Shown: in pieces, positions 1-13,200 of the stretch
How positions within the stretch are numbered: position 1 is the first letter of the stretch
Layout: the number at the start of each line of letters is the position of its first letter
NCBI GenBank assembly: GCA_038049695.1
Contig: CP142459.1
Span: 64,658,001-64,722,000, forward strand
DNA from: Cinnamomum chago
Lineage: Eukaryota; Streptophyta; Magnoliopsida; Laurales; Lauraceae
Length of the DNA: 64,000 nt
Reading direction: 5' to 3'
Position numbers and translations under genes: made by a program
Notes under the pieces: generated by a model
Told to the model about the DNA's origin: nothing
The model's database searches: none
What the model saw: the letters and a program-made list of their open reading frames with translations, nothing else

Positions 1-690
1 TACACTAGTGTCATGTGATGTTGCACACAACCGACCGTGAAATATCTTAGGACAGTACGATATCACATGTATCCACATGTGTGATATTCTAGGACCATGT
101 GATACCATACCATTTTTGTTTGAACAACTCTACGAAAAATAGTTAAAATTTCACCTATTATGAAGCAAATTCCATATTTAAAGACACTTGCACGGACAAT
201 ATTCCTATATATTAATTAAGAAAACAAGAGAGAAAGCATCACACCAAGGCTACCATGTATTTGTGTGTATGGGCAACTTTTTTTTTTTTTCAACTTGCTC
301 TCAATTACATGGTTGTGTTTGCTTTAAAAAGAGAATTATTGTATGATAAGCAATTTGAGGTTGGGCCCACCTTAAGGATGATTTAGTTAGATCGAAATGG
401 ATTTTACAAGCTCCACCTATAATACATTACTCACAATAATGATGTCTCCCAGGACATGGAGAAAGCCACTCTGTGCAACTCCAAAGTACAAACCAATTTC
501 CAAAATTTTAAAGTCTAAGTCTTTCCAAATCTTGCCGTTCCAAGACCCTCAAATTCATGTAACCCAAATGGATAGATCATGCCCCAAAAATTAACCCATA
601 AGTCAATTTACCAATATAGACCATCAATTGTTTTTCATTACTCCATGATGGACAGACCATATATATATATATATATATATATCTATATGG
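1..690. other. Intergenic, no gene seen
   Basis: AT-rich spacer. It ends in a short (TA)n tract at about 660-682 that abuts the first foldback element. Short reading frames here have no recognisable protein features. Confidence 0.6.
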
Positions 691-1056
691 GGCCAGCTCT
701 CCTAAGCTCAAGTTTAGGATAAGATAAGCTCAAGTGTGTGGTGGGACCCACATGGAGATGGGGTTGAGGGGGATTTCAAGGACTCCCTTGGATCTTCCTC
801 TCTACAAAAAATCAGCCCCAAATGAGATTTATATCATCTCCATATGGGCCTAAAAGTTTAATGGTCAACGGTCCATTTGGATTGGTACATAGTCAATCCA
901 ACGGTCAAATAAATTTGGATCTGATCGAAAGTTGGTGGACATGTGTAATTTAAGGAAGTTATGTGTTTGGTCCATTTGGATGAACCAAAGGTGGCCCCAC
1001 AAGCATGAGCTTACGAAATTTTTTTCCTAAACTTGAGCTTAGGAGAGCCTTGCTCT
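690..1056. mobile_element. MITE-like foldback element 1
   Basis: A perfect 23-bp inverted repeat is visible: 697-719 (CTCTCCTAAGCTC... ending TTTAGGA) and its reverse complement at 1025-1047. The similarity continues imperfectly outward into TA-rich flanks on both sides. The roughly 310-bp interior has no coding capacity. Long terminal inverted repeats, small size and TA-rich target fit a non-autonomous DNA transposon (MITE). The superfamily cannot be fixed because TA repeats obscure the target-site duplication. Confidence 0.75.
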
Positions 1057-1078
1057 ATATATATATTTATATATATAT

Positions 1079-1272
1079 AGGGACATTCATGTGCATCCAT
1101 CACTCACCATAGGGTGAGAGACACTTACATGACTTTCCTTCTTTGCACATGAACATTCTTTTTCTATATATTACCATATATGGTTTTTCTTCTTTTGTAC
1201 ATGAATATTTTCAATTATGTAAGTGTCTCTCACCCTATAATGAGAGATGTATACACATGAATATTCTCACAT
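1079..1272. mobile_element. MITE-like foldback element 2
   Basis: A near-palindromic element of about 190 bp. The left arm (about 1082-1130, containing AGGGTGAGAGACACTTACAT) is the imperfect reverse complement of the right arm (about 1217-1266, containing ATGTAAGTGTCTCTCACCCT). It sits between TATATA tracts. It is non-coding and would fold into one long hairpin, as expected of a short MITE. Confidence 0.7.
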
Positions 1273-4200
1273 ATATATATATATGCAAAAAATTTCTCCC
1301 ATTCAGCCAATTGCCAATCCAAACCATCAATCTGTGTGGCCCATAATGGAAAGATAATAGATCATGTCCCAAAAGTTAGTCAATGCTAGATTACATTTGC
1401 ACACCATCCATTGATCCCCTCCTTCCTGTTCCAATGAATGACATGATTCCTCTTTTTCTTCTTTTATTTTTCTCTTTTTTAGCTTCATTGGTGAAGCTTT
1501 TAACCTTATTCCATTAATTCAACGCTGCAAGCACAAAAGATCCAGAGTGCTCATTAGATGGGCCAGCCCATAATGGTAAAAATAATAGAATTGAACAGAA
1601 AAGACTGTAGAAGTCCATACCACTAGATTTGATGAACAAATGAACGGTTAAGAACTAATTGAGACTTAGGCCCAAGGAGTTAGGTATTGGCTCATCAATT
1701 CAAGCCCAAACTCAATTCCTTGAAGGTTATCTAAACCCGAATATGACCTGAATGGAACCCAAACAGCCTCAACCCATAACCCGACCCAGTTTGTAAATGT
1801 CCCGCCCAAATGCATCTCTAGTTGAGCCAGGTTGACTTGGGTCGGGTTGAATATCCATATATTTACAGATAAATGGGCACTCGAATCTAATTCAGGTACC
1901 CGACCTGAACCCGAACCCAAATCCGAATCCGAAACGGTTTGGCGCGAACCAAGTTCCCACCAGGGAAGGCAACAGAGAGGCTAGAGAAGAGTTGTGTGGG
2001 TCCCCTCAGATGGCTCACTGCTGCCCTATTTGATAGAAGAGCAAAATAAATCCCCTTGTCTTATTATTTTCTGCAAAAATACAAACGAAGAGTCTACTCT
2101 CTTCTTGGAATGAATCATGATTGCACCACAAGAAAAAAGGAAGAAAGCACAGCCGACCCAAGAAAGTGTGGTACATAGAGGACAGAATTTAAAAATAAAA
2201 AAAAAGAAAAGAAAAGAAAAGAAAAGGAGAAAAGCTTATTCAAGGAAGAAAGAAACAGTAGCAGGTGATGGCACTTGGCAGTGAGAATCTTGAGCATTTT
2301 TTTTTTTTTTTATTTCTATTTTGTTACCATTCTAAATTATATGAAACTCTAAGCAACTGCCTTGCTTTTGTGTGTTTGTGTGTTAAATATTGAAAAATGC
2401 AATTTTTTAAAAATTTTCTTTCATTTTTTGTCTTATTTTTCTGATTTTGTTTCTTTTTCTTGTGAATTTGAGTCTTTGTGGGGACAGAACTATACAGTAA
2501 TGGATGTTGTTTTGGGTTGGAATGCTAGAAACTGAATGGCTGCTTTGTGTTGAGGTCTTTAGAGAGGGAGGGAGGGAGGAATATGTTTGAATTTGTTTGC
2601 AGGTCCTACTTTCTATCTTTTCTCTTCATGGGCCCCCTTCTTCTTTTTTTGATATGACCCAAATGGAAACAATCATCCTTTCTGTGAATGACCCAAATAA
2701 CTGAACTGGGTAATTCATATAAAAAATTTACTAGGAGATCTTACATGTGATGAGGAAGAAACACATCCAGACTGCTCATTTGATGAATTATGTTGCTCGT
2801 ATGCTCGTTTTCTTTTCTTTTTTCTTTCCTTGATGGAATAGTCTGTTTCTTCTTTTCTTCTTTATCCATCTAATAAGTCTCTAGGTTTTAATTTAGATCT
2901 AGAGGTATGATATGAGTGTGGAATCCTACACTTTTTTTCTTTTCCTTTCTTTCATAAGCTTCTATTTGGAAGTAATGATCAAACTCTTGAAATAAGTAAT
3001 GATTTTCAATCTAGAAGTCAGTGTTTTTCCTCTCACAGTGGGGTATGAATTTGTTGATTTATTTATTAGCAATCAAAACGCATCCATCTTTAATTATACT
3101 AATCATTTAGGCAGTAAAATATTGATATGACTCCAAAAGCCCATCTCACAAAAGTCCCAGATACCTTACTTCTGTTAAAACATGTCCATGATGATGAAAA
3201 ACTGAGAAATGATTATGTCTGCATTAGTTGGAAGTCAATTTCAGACTAATCCAAAGTCTACACAATTATATGACAATGCATCTGTTTTTTAAATTTAGAC
3301 TGGATAGGTATAGGCAGTTTTGGTTTCTTCTTAGACATAGTTATTATATAGTTGAAAAAGGATACTCACTCAATGCATTGATTGGTAAAATAAAACTACT
3401 TTGTTCTTTTGATCAGAACTGACCCCAATCATTTATCTTGTATAATTGGTGTTGCAACTACTTTATTTTCATCTCTATGGTCATAAGATTTTTATTCAAT
3501 TGTTGCAATCTGCTTCTTGAAATAGCATAGATTATGTGACCATTTGCTTTTGTGTTTCTGACAAAAGTTGTGGGGTTCCTTTCAAACAAGGAATTATTGT
3601 AATCATTGAAATGAGAAATTTGAGGAATCGATGTGTTCTTCGCCTCCTGCCATATGCCGAGAATCGCTCACTTCTTTTTTCATGTACCCCTTTGCTTTCC
3701 TCTCTTCAATCATGGTAGCTCTGGCAATGCATATCTGTAAGATCTCCCAACCTTGATTCTTTTCTTTATTACTTCCTCACTGACATCCTTTGCTTGCATA
3801 TGGAATTTAAACAGACTCTTATCTGGGTGTCATTAGAAATTTATAATTGTACTGTGGTGCAGCCTTTGGTGATTTATTTATTACCTCCTCTGGCAGCTTT
3901 TCTTTCTCTGTCTGGTGGTGGATGTGTTGGCTAAACTTTGCTTTTCCATGAAAATACCAAATTGTTCTTGTGCTCCTATTGCTTTTACTTCTAGCAGAAG
4001 TTTGAAATGCACATTAGCTTTTCATTTTACCAATATTGCCATGTTGTGGTGACTTGTGATACTCCCAACAAATGGAACTTCCATCTCTTCCAGGACAAAG
4101 TATAGGATTCACGCAGGCAGACAGAGCAGATAGAAGCCATGGCAATTGGAAAGAGAATACAAATTCCTGAATGTTGGTTTCTACCCCACTCTACCTGGGG

Positions 4201-5459
4201 TCAGTTTCTTCCCTTTTGATGCAATGAGTGATGGGGAAAAAAGTGATTCTCAGTAGGTCATCTATTGGTGATATGAGTTGAGAATTACAATTTTGAGTTA
4301 CATTTCTTGGATTCAGCAACTAGTTCAAGTACTGCCCATGAAAAGTGGAAAAGTAAAAATGTGAATTTGTATGCCTTTGTGGTTGAGTTACAGTTGGGAC
4401 AGAACAAACTCAGATGATTATATGTTCATGGGTTTTGAACTAAACTAGCAGTAGTGCGCTAAATAGCAGGTCACTGTTTCTGATGTTGTTCCTGTCCATT
4501 GAATTTCAGTTGATCACCATCTGTTGAAGTTTAAGATCTTTTGGCTTGTTTAGCTCCAAATCAGAAACTCTATCAATAATGCTCTACCTTTAAGTCACTA
4601 TCATCTCTTTTTTCCTTAGCTGATCCTATTTACTGGCCATGCCTGTGAAACCTCAATTGGGTACATGTGGAATACATATAAAATCAGTGAAAGGTATTGT
4701 TTATTATGAAAATATTTTGAAATGCAGAGGGCAATCTGGACACTCCATGTTTTGCATTTTAGTTGTCTGTTTGTCAGTAAGACTATATATGCTAAACCTG
4801 TGCTGGTTTCTGATGCTAGCTAACATGAAGGCTAGTATATATGCCTCCATGTCATTTCCATTGCTGTTGTGAAGATCATTCCCTTGTGTCGCTTTGTGTA
4901 GCCAGGAGGCCCAACCCAATACACGTCGTTATTTGATTCATTCTCAGCTTTCAGTCTATTCTGTTTTGGAGCTTTCATAAACGCTTTCATGCTTTCAGTT
5001 TAAAGGTACTACTTCCTTGGATTATATTTGAATTCGTAGTGCAATCACAGCTGTAATTCATCAACCTTCACCTTAATGAAATGATCTAATTCCAAAACTC
5101 AAATGCTTCTATCTTTTTCTTATTTTCTTTTTGTCAAGTGTTTAATTTTGGTGTTTGCAGATTCATTCACTGAAGGTGTACCCTTGGGGTGTAATTGATT
5201 GAAGAGAACACCATTTTCTTTTAGCTGATGGGCTGAGTCTTGTCTGTCATTTCTGTCGTCTGTTCAAATCTTATGAGATGAGAAAAAGGGGTTCGAATTC
5301 TGCATCAGATGGCTGTCAATGCATGATTGGGATCTAACTCTTGCTGGGGCCCATTTGATCTGCTGTGACTGAGAAATTCATAAATGGGGTATGTTTCAAT
5401 AGTTTTAACTGAGCTCTAAGACACACAGATCACACCCAACTGTCCAAGAAGGCAAGAAC
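1273..5459. other. Upstream region of the membrane-protein gene
   Basis: No protein-coding exon was recognised. At 1680-1940 there is DNA rich in ACCCGA/ACCCAA words, typical of a degraded plant repeat. From about 1980 the sequence becomes leader-like: purine-rich stretches, an AAAAG run near 2200-2225 and many CT-rich tracts. The 5' UTR of the gene starting at 5460, perhaps with a leader intron, probably lies in this stretch, but I could not place a transcription start or a TATA box with confidence. Confidence 0.45.
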
Positions 5460-7499
5460 ATGGACAATTTTTCCTCAGAAAGATCGAAGTCATGGAACGT
5501 ATACACCAGCGCCAACCCGACTCCATCGCAGACAGCAGCAGATGAAAGCGAGGCTCCTTGGAAGGATTTCGGCCCCTCTGTAAATGCCATCTCTTTCGGT
5601 TTTGTAGCCACTGCAATCTTGATATCTCTGTTTCTTATCATGGCAATATTTGAACATTTGTTGAGCCCAAGATCCTCTCTCCCTTCGACGCAAGATGCTG
5701 CCGAAGGCGCCTTGGAATCAGGCCATATGCGATCTCGAAGGCATATTCTTGAGAAACTTGGCAGTCCACAAATTGTAAGCTTTCTAGTTATCATCCTCTT
5801 TGTTCATCTCTAACTTGCTAATATTTCAGGATTTTAGCATAATGTTGCTAGTTATTGTTTCTTCAAATGCAGAGAGAGAGAGAGCATGAATAAAAAGAGA
5901 TTAGGAGATTAATTTGAACCATCACTATTATTGGTGATCCTAGGCATATGTTTGCAGATTATTGATCAAAGGGTCATGATTGAGTGATTGATCGATAAGA
6001 GTAGTTTGTGGGGCGCGGTCTATCTACTATAGTGTCCATCAGATCAATGGTTTGAATTCAACAAAACATGGGTCCTACTTGTACATAATACATATCTTTT
6101 TTATCTCATTCCTTGATTTAGGATCATATAATTCCTATTTCTTTCAAATGGTACAGCTTCCAGGTTCCATTTTCCTGGTAGCAGCACATGGCTTGTTGCC
6201 GAGCTCCTTGAGAGGTACCCACGTACCCAGGCAGAGTAGTTATGTCCCCTGAGACAAATAAAACACCTACGAAATATCCAAGTGTTTAAGAAGAGTTGTT
6301 CCCACCTAATGTAACCAAGCTCTAACCCTGCCATGTGCAATGTCTGTGTCTACTAACTTTCTCTCTCTCTTTATCTGACAATCCAACTTCCAGCACTGTT
6401 TGTTCTATTCATGGCTTGGATTTATAACTTCCATATTCTAAATATATGATAGAAATGTAGTCACTTGACCCCTTGTAACATTCTGAGTCAAATTACTCCA
6501 AGAGCTTCTTCAGGTATATTTGTTTAAGCCTATCTGATTCGAGTAAAGTCACTTTTCTTTTTTATTTCTTTTTTTATTTATCGATGAACTTGAGGTGTCA
6601 TTGTTGTCAAAATCTTACAATATACAATTTGAATCTTACAATTTGATTAAATTTTATGAAAAAAAAAAAAAGATTTTGAGTCATATTCTTGAATTTCTTT
6701 CTCTAAGAACCCCCATAATTGCTTCGACAAATCTTGCGATTTAGGATTTAAATTGTACAATTCTTAAAATCTTGTGATTCCTTAAAAGAAGTGTCATTTT
6801 TGTACAAAATAGTAAAAGATGGAATGACCTTTTTGTGTTTCTTTCTTTATTTTTTTACCTCAGTTTTTTTCTGGATGCCTTTTAAGCCCAAATAATCAAT
6901 CATAAATTGCTTTGTTAGTCAAAAGATGGCTTACTGCTTGAGTGGTTTGCTAGTTAGGCGTCTCTCCTTCATGGGGAGACCTAGACTTGAACTTGCATTA
7001 GAGACTACCCAAAGCCAGAATAGGAAGAAGAAGAAGAAGAAGAAGCATCATCTCGAAAAGGAGAAATGATAACTAAAACCAATATTAATTTATAAAAATG
7101 TCTTATAGCATGGGACAAGGGTGGTTCCTTATTGGTAGATATTGAACTTCAAAAAGTCTTTGTGCTTTGGAGTCTCATGTATGGTTTATGAACTTCATCA
7201 TTTGCCATTCTTTCCTACTAATTATTAAAACCCATTAGATAATTATTGTGTTTTAATCTGCATCTTGTAAACTGAACTCTTATGGTGTTTGATGACAGGC
7301 AATGACATCGTGCACATCTGATTTCTCTGTGTTGATGCCAGGACAACAGTATCCTACTTTCATCGCGCAACCTGCTCCTCTCCCATGCCCCAGAGAAAGC
7401 ATATGTTGGCCCTCCCATAATGATGGGGTTTCTTTTCCACACCAATCAAATTTAGAGCATGGGCTTGGTTACACTGATAGGTCATTGGATTGTATGTAA
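5460..7499 (+). CDS. Plant-specific single-pass membrane protein, unknown function
   Basis: Two coding exons, 5460-5774 and 7299-7499, joined in phase 0 by a GT-AG intron (donor ATT|GTAAGC, acceptor GACAG|GCA), give 171 aa. The N-terminus is polar (residues 1-40, with SWNVYTSANPTPSQT near 11-25). One strongly hydrophobic segment follows at about residues 42-64 (ISFGFVATAILISLFLIMAIF), then a basic patch (RSRR at 91-94). The C-terminal half is proline-rich, with PGQQYPTFIAQPAPLPCPRE at about 119-138. From memory this arrangement, including the PGQQYPTFIAQPAPLPCPRE-like block, occurs in a conserved land-plant family annotated only as uncharacterised. No catalytic motif is visible, so membrane insertion is the only functional inference. 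I chose the start as the first in-frame ATG that keeps the conserved N-terminus. The gene stands alone; the next gene lies on the opposite strand, tail to tail. Confidence 0.85.
6905..7046 (+). mobile_element. Possible tRNA-derived SINE remnant in the intron
   Basis: Inside the single intron, a segment of about 140 bp has an A-box-like stretch (CTTGAGTGG, about 6937-6945), a B-box-like stretch (GACTTGAACTTGC, about 6985) and ends in an (AAG)n tail at about 7023-7045. This layout fits a SINE remnant. Target-site duplications were not found, so the call is weak. Confidence 0.35.
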
Positions 7500-8655
7500 T
7501 CAATATGGAAATCAAGTTTCACATGTACTTCTCACTCCAGCTCTTTTCATAGTTTGCATATTTCATGCGGCATTTGCAAGTCAGTATGTGAGTTTCTAAT
7601 TTTCCACACTTTTTAAAGCATAATCTTGCAAGGTCTATTTCTGTATCCCCTCCCTTTCCAATGGGTTACTTGTATTTGTAAGTCTCATTCATGGGGTTGG
7701 AAAACAAAACTATAAGCAATGGCTATAGCAGTGCAATGTAGTGAGAAGATTTTTTTTTTTTTTTTATAAGAATGAGATAGAGTGCACTGAGAAGTACACT
7801 GAGGGGGTGTGCCCTTTCTTTCAAATTTTGACCAGTTATTCTCCCCTTTCATTGTGATGATCAACATGCTCCTTCTTGCAAATTGTAATATTTACAAGTT
7901 TATAATGCTGTTGTTATGTTACTTAACACCTCATTTGGCACTTATAAACATTCCTTATCTGCATTTGAAGTTCATCAGATGAAGAAGCATAGGGATCACC
8001 AATCCATGGGCCACATATATAGGGAAACCATGAACAGTTTGAATGAATGGCAATGATGTAGATGATTTACCATCACCACCTAATGACATTTCAGCCTTAT
8101 ATGGCTAGTTTTCCTGTTTAAACAAATGAAGTACTTGAGAAAGAAGTTCCTTCCTATTCAGTTTTTATGTCTGAAAGCATTCATGTACTTATGCTTAAGA
8201 GAAAATTTAGTAGTGCAAATTCATGGCAAGTTTTATCCTATTCATGTTAAGTTTTTCCTTATCATTACTCAGTAAGAAAATTTGGGGTAGATGGCATTGG
8301 CAATGGCACTCACTGCTCCAGTGAGATGGTGCTATTTTGTCATTCCCAGGGCCTCACCTCTTGGACCAACCGTTGAGATGTTGAAGAAGAGCTGGCGGCC
8401 GCAGTGCAGGGACCTGAAGAAGTGACAACTGATTTACCAATGGCTGTGCTTGAGTGTATGGCATTGATATGTGTAAATCATTATTTCGGATTTTGGTATC
8501 ACAGGAAGGAATCTCATAATCTCAACTCACCAGCATAAGAAAATGGGAACGAAAAAACTTCATTTTTCTTAAAAAACAACTTATTGGCACAGTTGTTTCT
8601 TACTTATTTATTTCCTTTTAAAGAATGTCATTTAAATACCCTTGCTTATCTTAAA
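7500..8655. other. Downstream flank of the membrane-protein gene
   Basis: This should include the 3' UTR of the upstream gene. A T-rich tract lies at 7751-7765. A short GC-richer patch at 8330-8430 looks exon-like (an open stretch after CCCAG, then a stop) but could not be tied to any gene. Otherwise no feature seen. Confidence 0.5.
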
Positions 8656-9180
8656 TATAGGCCCTATGTTCGCAATCTCAAAGAATGTAGCCCCACTTTA
8701 TAATTATTAAAAGTGGGTCACATGGTCACAATCACAAAAGGTGGGTCTCATGCCTACAATCATAAAAAGGTAGCCCCATTTTATAATTTTTTAAGATGGG
8801 TCATATGATCATAATCATAGAAGGTGGAACCACATTGTAAATCCTATGAAAGTAAGCCTACATTATAAATACTATGAATGCAGCTCATATTCAAATTTCT
8901 AAAGGTAGATACCACATTGTAATGTTTTAAATGTGCGTCTTGTGTTTATGATTAATTAAAAGATAGCCCCACATTATAATTCCTATAAAAGTATGCCACA
9001 TTACAAATCCTATAAATGTGGACCCCATATTCTAATTCCTAAAAGTGGTACTATGTTGTAATTTCTAAAGATAACCCCATATGGTAAATCCTATGAATAT
9101 GGGTTCCATGTTCTAATTTTTAAAGGTGGGTAGCATATTGTAATTACTACAGGTGGGTCCCATGTACGATAATATTAAAG
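8656..9180. repeat. Degenerate short-unit tandem repeat
   Basis: Many imperfect copies of a unit of about 30-45 bp alternate a GTGGGTCCCAT/TAGCCCCA-type core with an AT-rich spacer (TGTAATTCCTA, TATAAATCC). Copies differ at many positions, so the array is old. It has no coding capacity. Confidence 0.65.
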
Positions 9181-9596
9181 TGACACAAACAATAAAAGAT
9201 GGGTTCCGAATTGTAAATCATATCTCCACTCCTTCATCAAAACTTTTATGATTAATGTTATCAAACAAGTTCCATACAACATATTCTCAGTAGAGTAATT
9301 TGATGAATGTGGACCCCATATTCTAATTTCTAAAAGCGGTACTACGTTGTAATTTCTAAAGATAGCCACATATTGTAAATCCTATGAATATGGATTCCAT
9401 ATTCTAATTTTTAAAGGTGAGTAGCATATTGTAATTACTACAGGTGGGTCCCATGTACGATAATCTTAAAGTGAGACAAACAATAAAAGATGGGTTCCGA
9501 ATTGTAAATCATATCTCCACTCCTTCATCAAAACTTTGATGATTAATGTTATGCAACAAGTTCCATACAACATATTCTCAGTAGAGTACTTTGATG
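9015..9596. repeat. 291-bp tandem duplication
   Basis: 9015-9305 is repeated at 9306-9596. Both copies begin AATGTGGACCCCATATTCTA and run through TACAGGTGGGTCCCATGTAC to ACATATTCTCAGTAGAGTA. They differ by a few percent. The duplication lies over the right half of the older short-unit array. Confidence 0.9.
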
Positions 9597-10299
9597 AAAT
9601 GATGCCGAACAAGTTCTACATAATATAGTCTCAGCACAATTTGATCCAAGCATAAAATTAGGAACAACATAAGAATGATGCCAAACAGGCACTAAGCTGC
9701 TCAACTATAGCCTCTTCTTAATTATGATTATCAATGCCCGGTCTGACAAATGAAAGCCCCGAATAAAATGCAAAAGATACAGAGTACTAGTCCACATAAG
9801 TCATATGGAACACCTTTTGGTGCATATATACTCTGAAATATAGCAAGCTTCACGGGTTGTGTTGTAGGCCAACCAAGTACGTCTGTCACAGGCCACAACA
9901 AAATTATCCAAACAGTGGTTTTGCTATTGGGTGTATTTTTTTTATTTTTTTTTCAGCATTGAATTTGAATATGAATATTTGACACAGCCAATCCATGGCA
10001 GCCATAACAGAGCATCTGGGTTACGGGAAGACATGACGGACATTACCTGCCTGGTGGCTTGGTGGTCGATGGTCAAGGTGTTCTGCTGGCCTGAATTTTA
10101 ATACACACCAAATCTGAGAGAGACAACCATTGCAGAATTCAACTTGGTGGCTGATGAACTATTATACCCAATTTCAGGAATAATAATTACATGATAAATA
10201 CAATTGCAAGAACTATGGTACAATAATAATCCACCTGAGCTTATATGATTTTAATGCAAGTGCACATATATTGCCAAGACACCAGCAAAAAAAATTACC
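9597..10299. other. Spacer and probable 3' UTR of the MACPF gene
   Basis: This is the downstream flank of the minus-strand gene that ends at 10300. The part nearest 10300 is presumably its 3' UTR. No further gene or repeat was recognised. Confidence 0.5.
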
Positions 10300-13200
10300 T
10301 TAAAATGGTGATTCTCCTAGCATCCCGTCGTCCTCGGGTAACAATGCTGTCAAGAGAGAATATTTGACTTTGAGCGAAATCTTTCCCTTCTCTACAACCA
10401 GCCTAGCACCAGAAACAACCCAGTACCCGGGATTATTTTCAGGACCTCTGCACATCTCTCTTGTGTTCACAAATTTCAGCAGCTTGGGAGCCTGGGTGGG
10501 CACAGGTGGTCGACCAGGGAAAACAGCTGAGTTGATAATCACGTCAGCTGGCTGTGGGGGTTGCTTCTGGGCCGTTGTGAAGTGCCCGCTCATCAACATT
10601 GACATGAGGCCGGACTTTTGAGCGTGACCTGGGGAACCATCCCACTGAGGTTGCTTGACCACGGCAGCTGCTGAGACTGTTGAGAAGTGGAGGTGTAAAA
10701 AGAGAATGTTCTTCAGGCCATAGTTGCGCACCCGGAGTTGTGCACCAGTGACAATCGCAAGCTCATCATTTGACTCAACAGGAGCAGTGCAGACATGAGA
10801 AAAGTGCTTCCTTTGAACCGGCTCAAAGTAATGGTGGTCTGGTTCCCGAGGGAAGTTCCCACCTGGATCATCATAGAGCTGGAAGCTTTTTGGAAGGGAG
10901 GAGAGATGCTGAAGGTGGATTGCCAATCTGTTGCATTTTTTCCCTTCAAGATACAGTCGGAGACCAGTCACTGGCCTCTTCCCCACATCAATCTGTTGAC
11001 AGAATGGATCACAGATAAGTTAACAGAAACTAATAGATACGGGTAAACATAAATCTGCAGGACTTCATACCAATATAATGAATTATTATTGTAATTAATT
11101 AATAAAATAATATTATTTACATATTGATAATGGAAATTTGGTTCTTTTAGCCAGGCAACACATTACAAATACATTGAATTTATCACAATGTGAATGCTGA
11201 TGATGCCTTAGAAGAGGTCGCGGAGTCAGTTTACTACACAACTGTACAAACCTCACATGCACATCTTAGAATTTACAAAGTTGTTGCTGCTCGTATTTCA
11301 TTGACTTGTCTCTCATGTAAAGACTTCATGGATGTTTTTTTGGTCTCAAAATCAGTGACTAATTTTATTACATAGATAACATCCATTAGGCTATAATAGC
11401 CACAGTGATCATTAAGCCATTAAAAAAATATTGGAAGTGGGATCTGAATACCAGATCAGACGGCTCAGCAGTTATTCCCATTGTTTTTGGAATAGTATAC
11501 CAGCAACTGTCGGTGGGATTAGAATTTAGACTAAAACAAACTTGACATTTTTTAATGTCTCATGGTACAGGCACCGATTTTTGTCGGTATGGTAACGTCC
11601 ATTTGCTCACATTAGACCAATAGTGTGACAAGGGACTTACAGGCATTGTGTTTATGTAAAGCTTGGGACCCATGAAGCTGAACTGTAGAGATGCATTGCC
11701 ATATTGCTTGCGTTGGGGACCAAGGGGAAAATCACCAAACAATGGCGCCCACTGTCTTGGTAGTTGAAACTCCAAAAACTGATGGAGTTCTTCAGGTGGT
11801 GGTTTGTCTGCAAGCAAAAGCATTAAGGTTAATGAAGAAGCTGGATGAAGCCTTTTCTATTATGTTCTTAGCATGTTGAAGATATGGACAAGAAACTAAA
11901 TATTGTTCAGCAGGCCCCACTGTAATCAATTCATGCTAATTGAAGATCTTAAATAAGGTGGTAACATAGGTACATTAAAAGGAGACTGAAATTCCAGATG
12001 CTTAACAGAGTAGTAGCTCCAAATGCAGCATGCCGTATCAAAAACGCTTTTGCTTGTAGTTTGGAAGAAACAAACAGAAAGCTGAATCCATTTGTTCATA
12101 AAGAGTTTCAAGTAAGATTAGGAATAGCTACGCTCTTAGCCATGGGTTCAAGATTCCAGTCAAGCTGTCAGTTTGGTTGCAGTTTTTTAGATTAAGGTAT
12201 TCTTGCAAAGATATTTAGGTTGCAATTTTTTTAAATTTAGGTGTTCTTGCAAAGATATTTAGGTTGCAGTTTTTTAGATTTAGGTGTTCTTACAAAGATA
12301 TTTAGGGCCTGTTTGGATGTAGAGAAAACAGGTGGAGAAAACTCAGGGCACAAATATGAACTACAACAATTTTCTTCACCTTTTCCGACATCCAAATTGG
12401 CCCCTGGGTTTTAAGTCTTTCTAGGTCATTCGATTTAAGTTTTTCAGTTTTAGTTTCCAATAATAATAATAATAATAAAACTTAAGTACACAGTGCAGAC
12501 AGTAGTAACCATTATTTTCTATTTTAAAACAAGAACAGCACCAATTGTAGCAGATAGTCAACATTAAACTAAATCTTTTGCATGGTACCAAAATCTTCAA
12601 GGAACATTCCCTACTCCAGATCTTTCCTTAATACTTCCATCCATGTCCCAACTACGTTGAGGTAAGCTTGAATTTTGTTTATTTGTTCTGGACTATCCTG
12701 AGCCAAATCCTCAAATAGGTTGCAGTTCTTCAGATCTATCCTTAAAACTTTCCATCCATGTTCTCTTCAGCCTATCCCTTGTCCTTCAAGGGCCATCAAT
12801 CTAAATAGAAAAACTCTTGCTCACCGGAATCATTGCTAGCCTGTTTGGACATGTCCAAACCATTTCAAACAAGTCTCTCTTAATTTATGACCGATTGATG
12901 CTACTCCTAAATGCACCCCAAATATACTCTTCTTATTCTGTCTTTCCTAGTTTTACAGCTTTGCCAAATATCCATCCAACATTCTCATCTCTACTACATA
13001 TTTTTTGCACTTGTTTCCAAATATAAAAGAAACGCATGAGTTCAATATAATACATCCATCATTATTGACATAGACACATGGTGTCAAACATGATGGTCAT
13101 GGAGAACATGACACTGTAGCATGTACTTGCATGTATATGATAAAATCACAGCATATGATTTCATATCTATGACAATTTATTAAAGAACAGAATATACAAA

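Noticed and set aside
8330-8440. A short GC-rich exon-like stretch after CCCAG
   Set aside because: It cannot be joined to a neighbouring gene and encodes no recognisable motif; it may be a fragment of an unrecognised transcript.
10364-11046. + strand reading frames opposite the last MACPF exon
   Set aside because: They are antisense shadows of a clearly coding exon.
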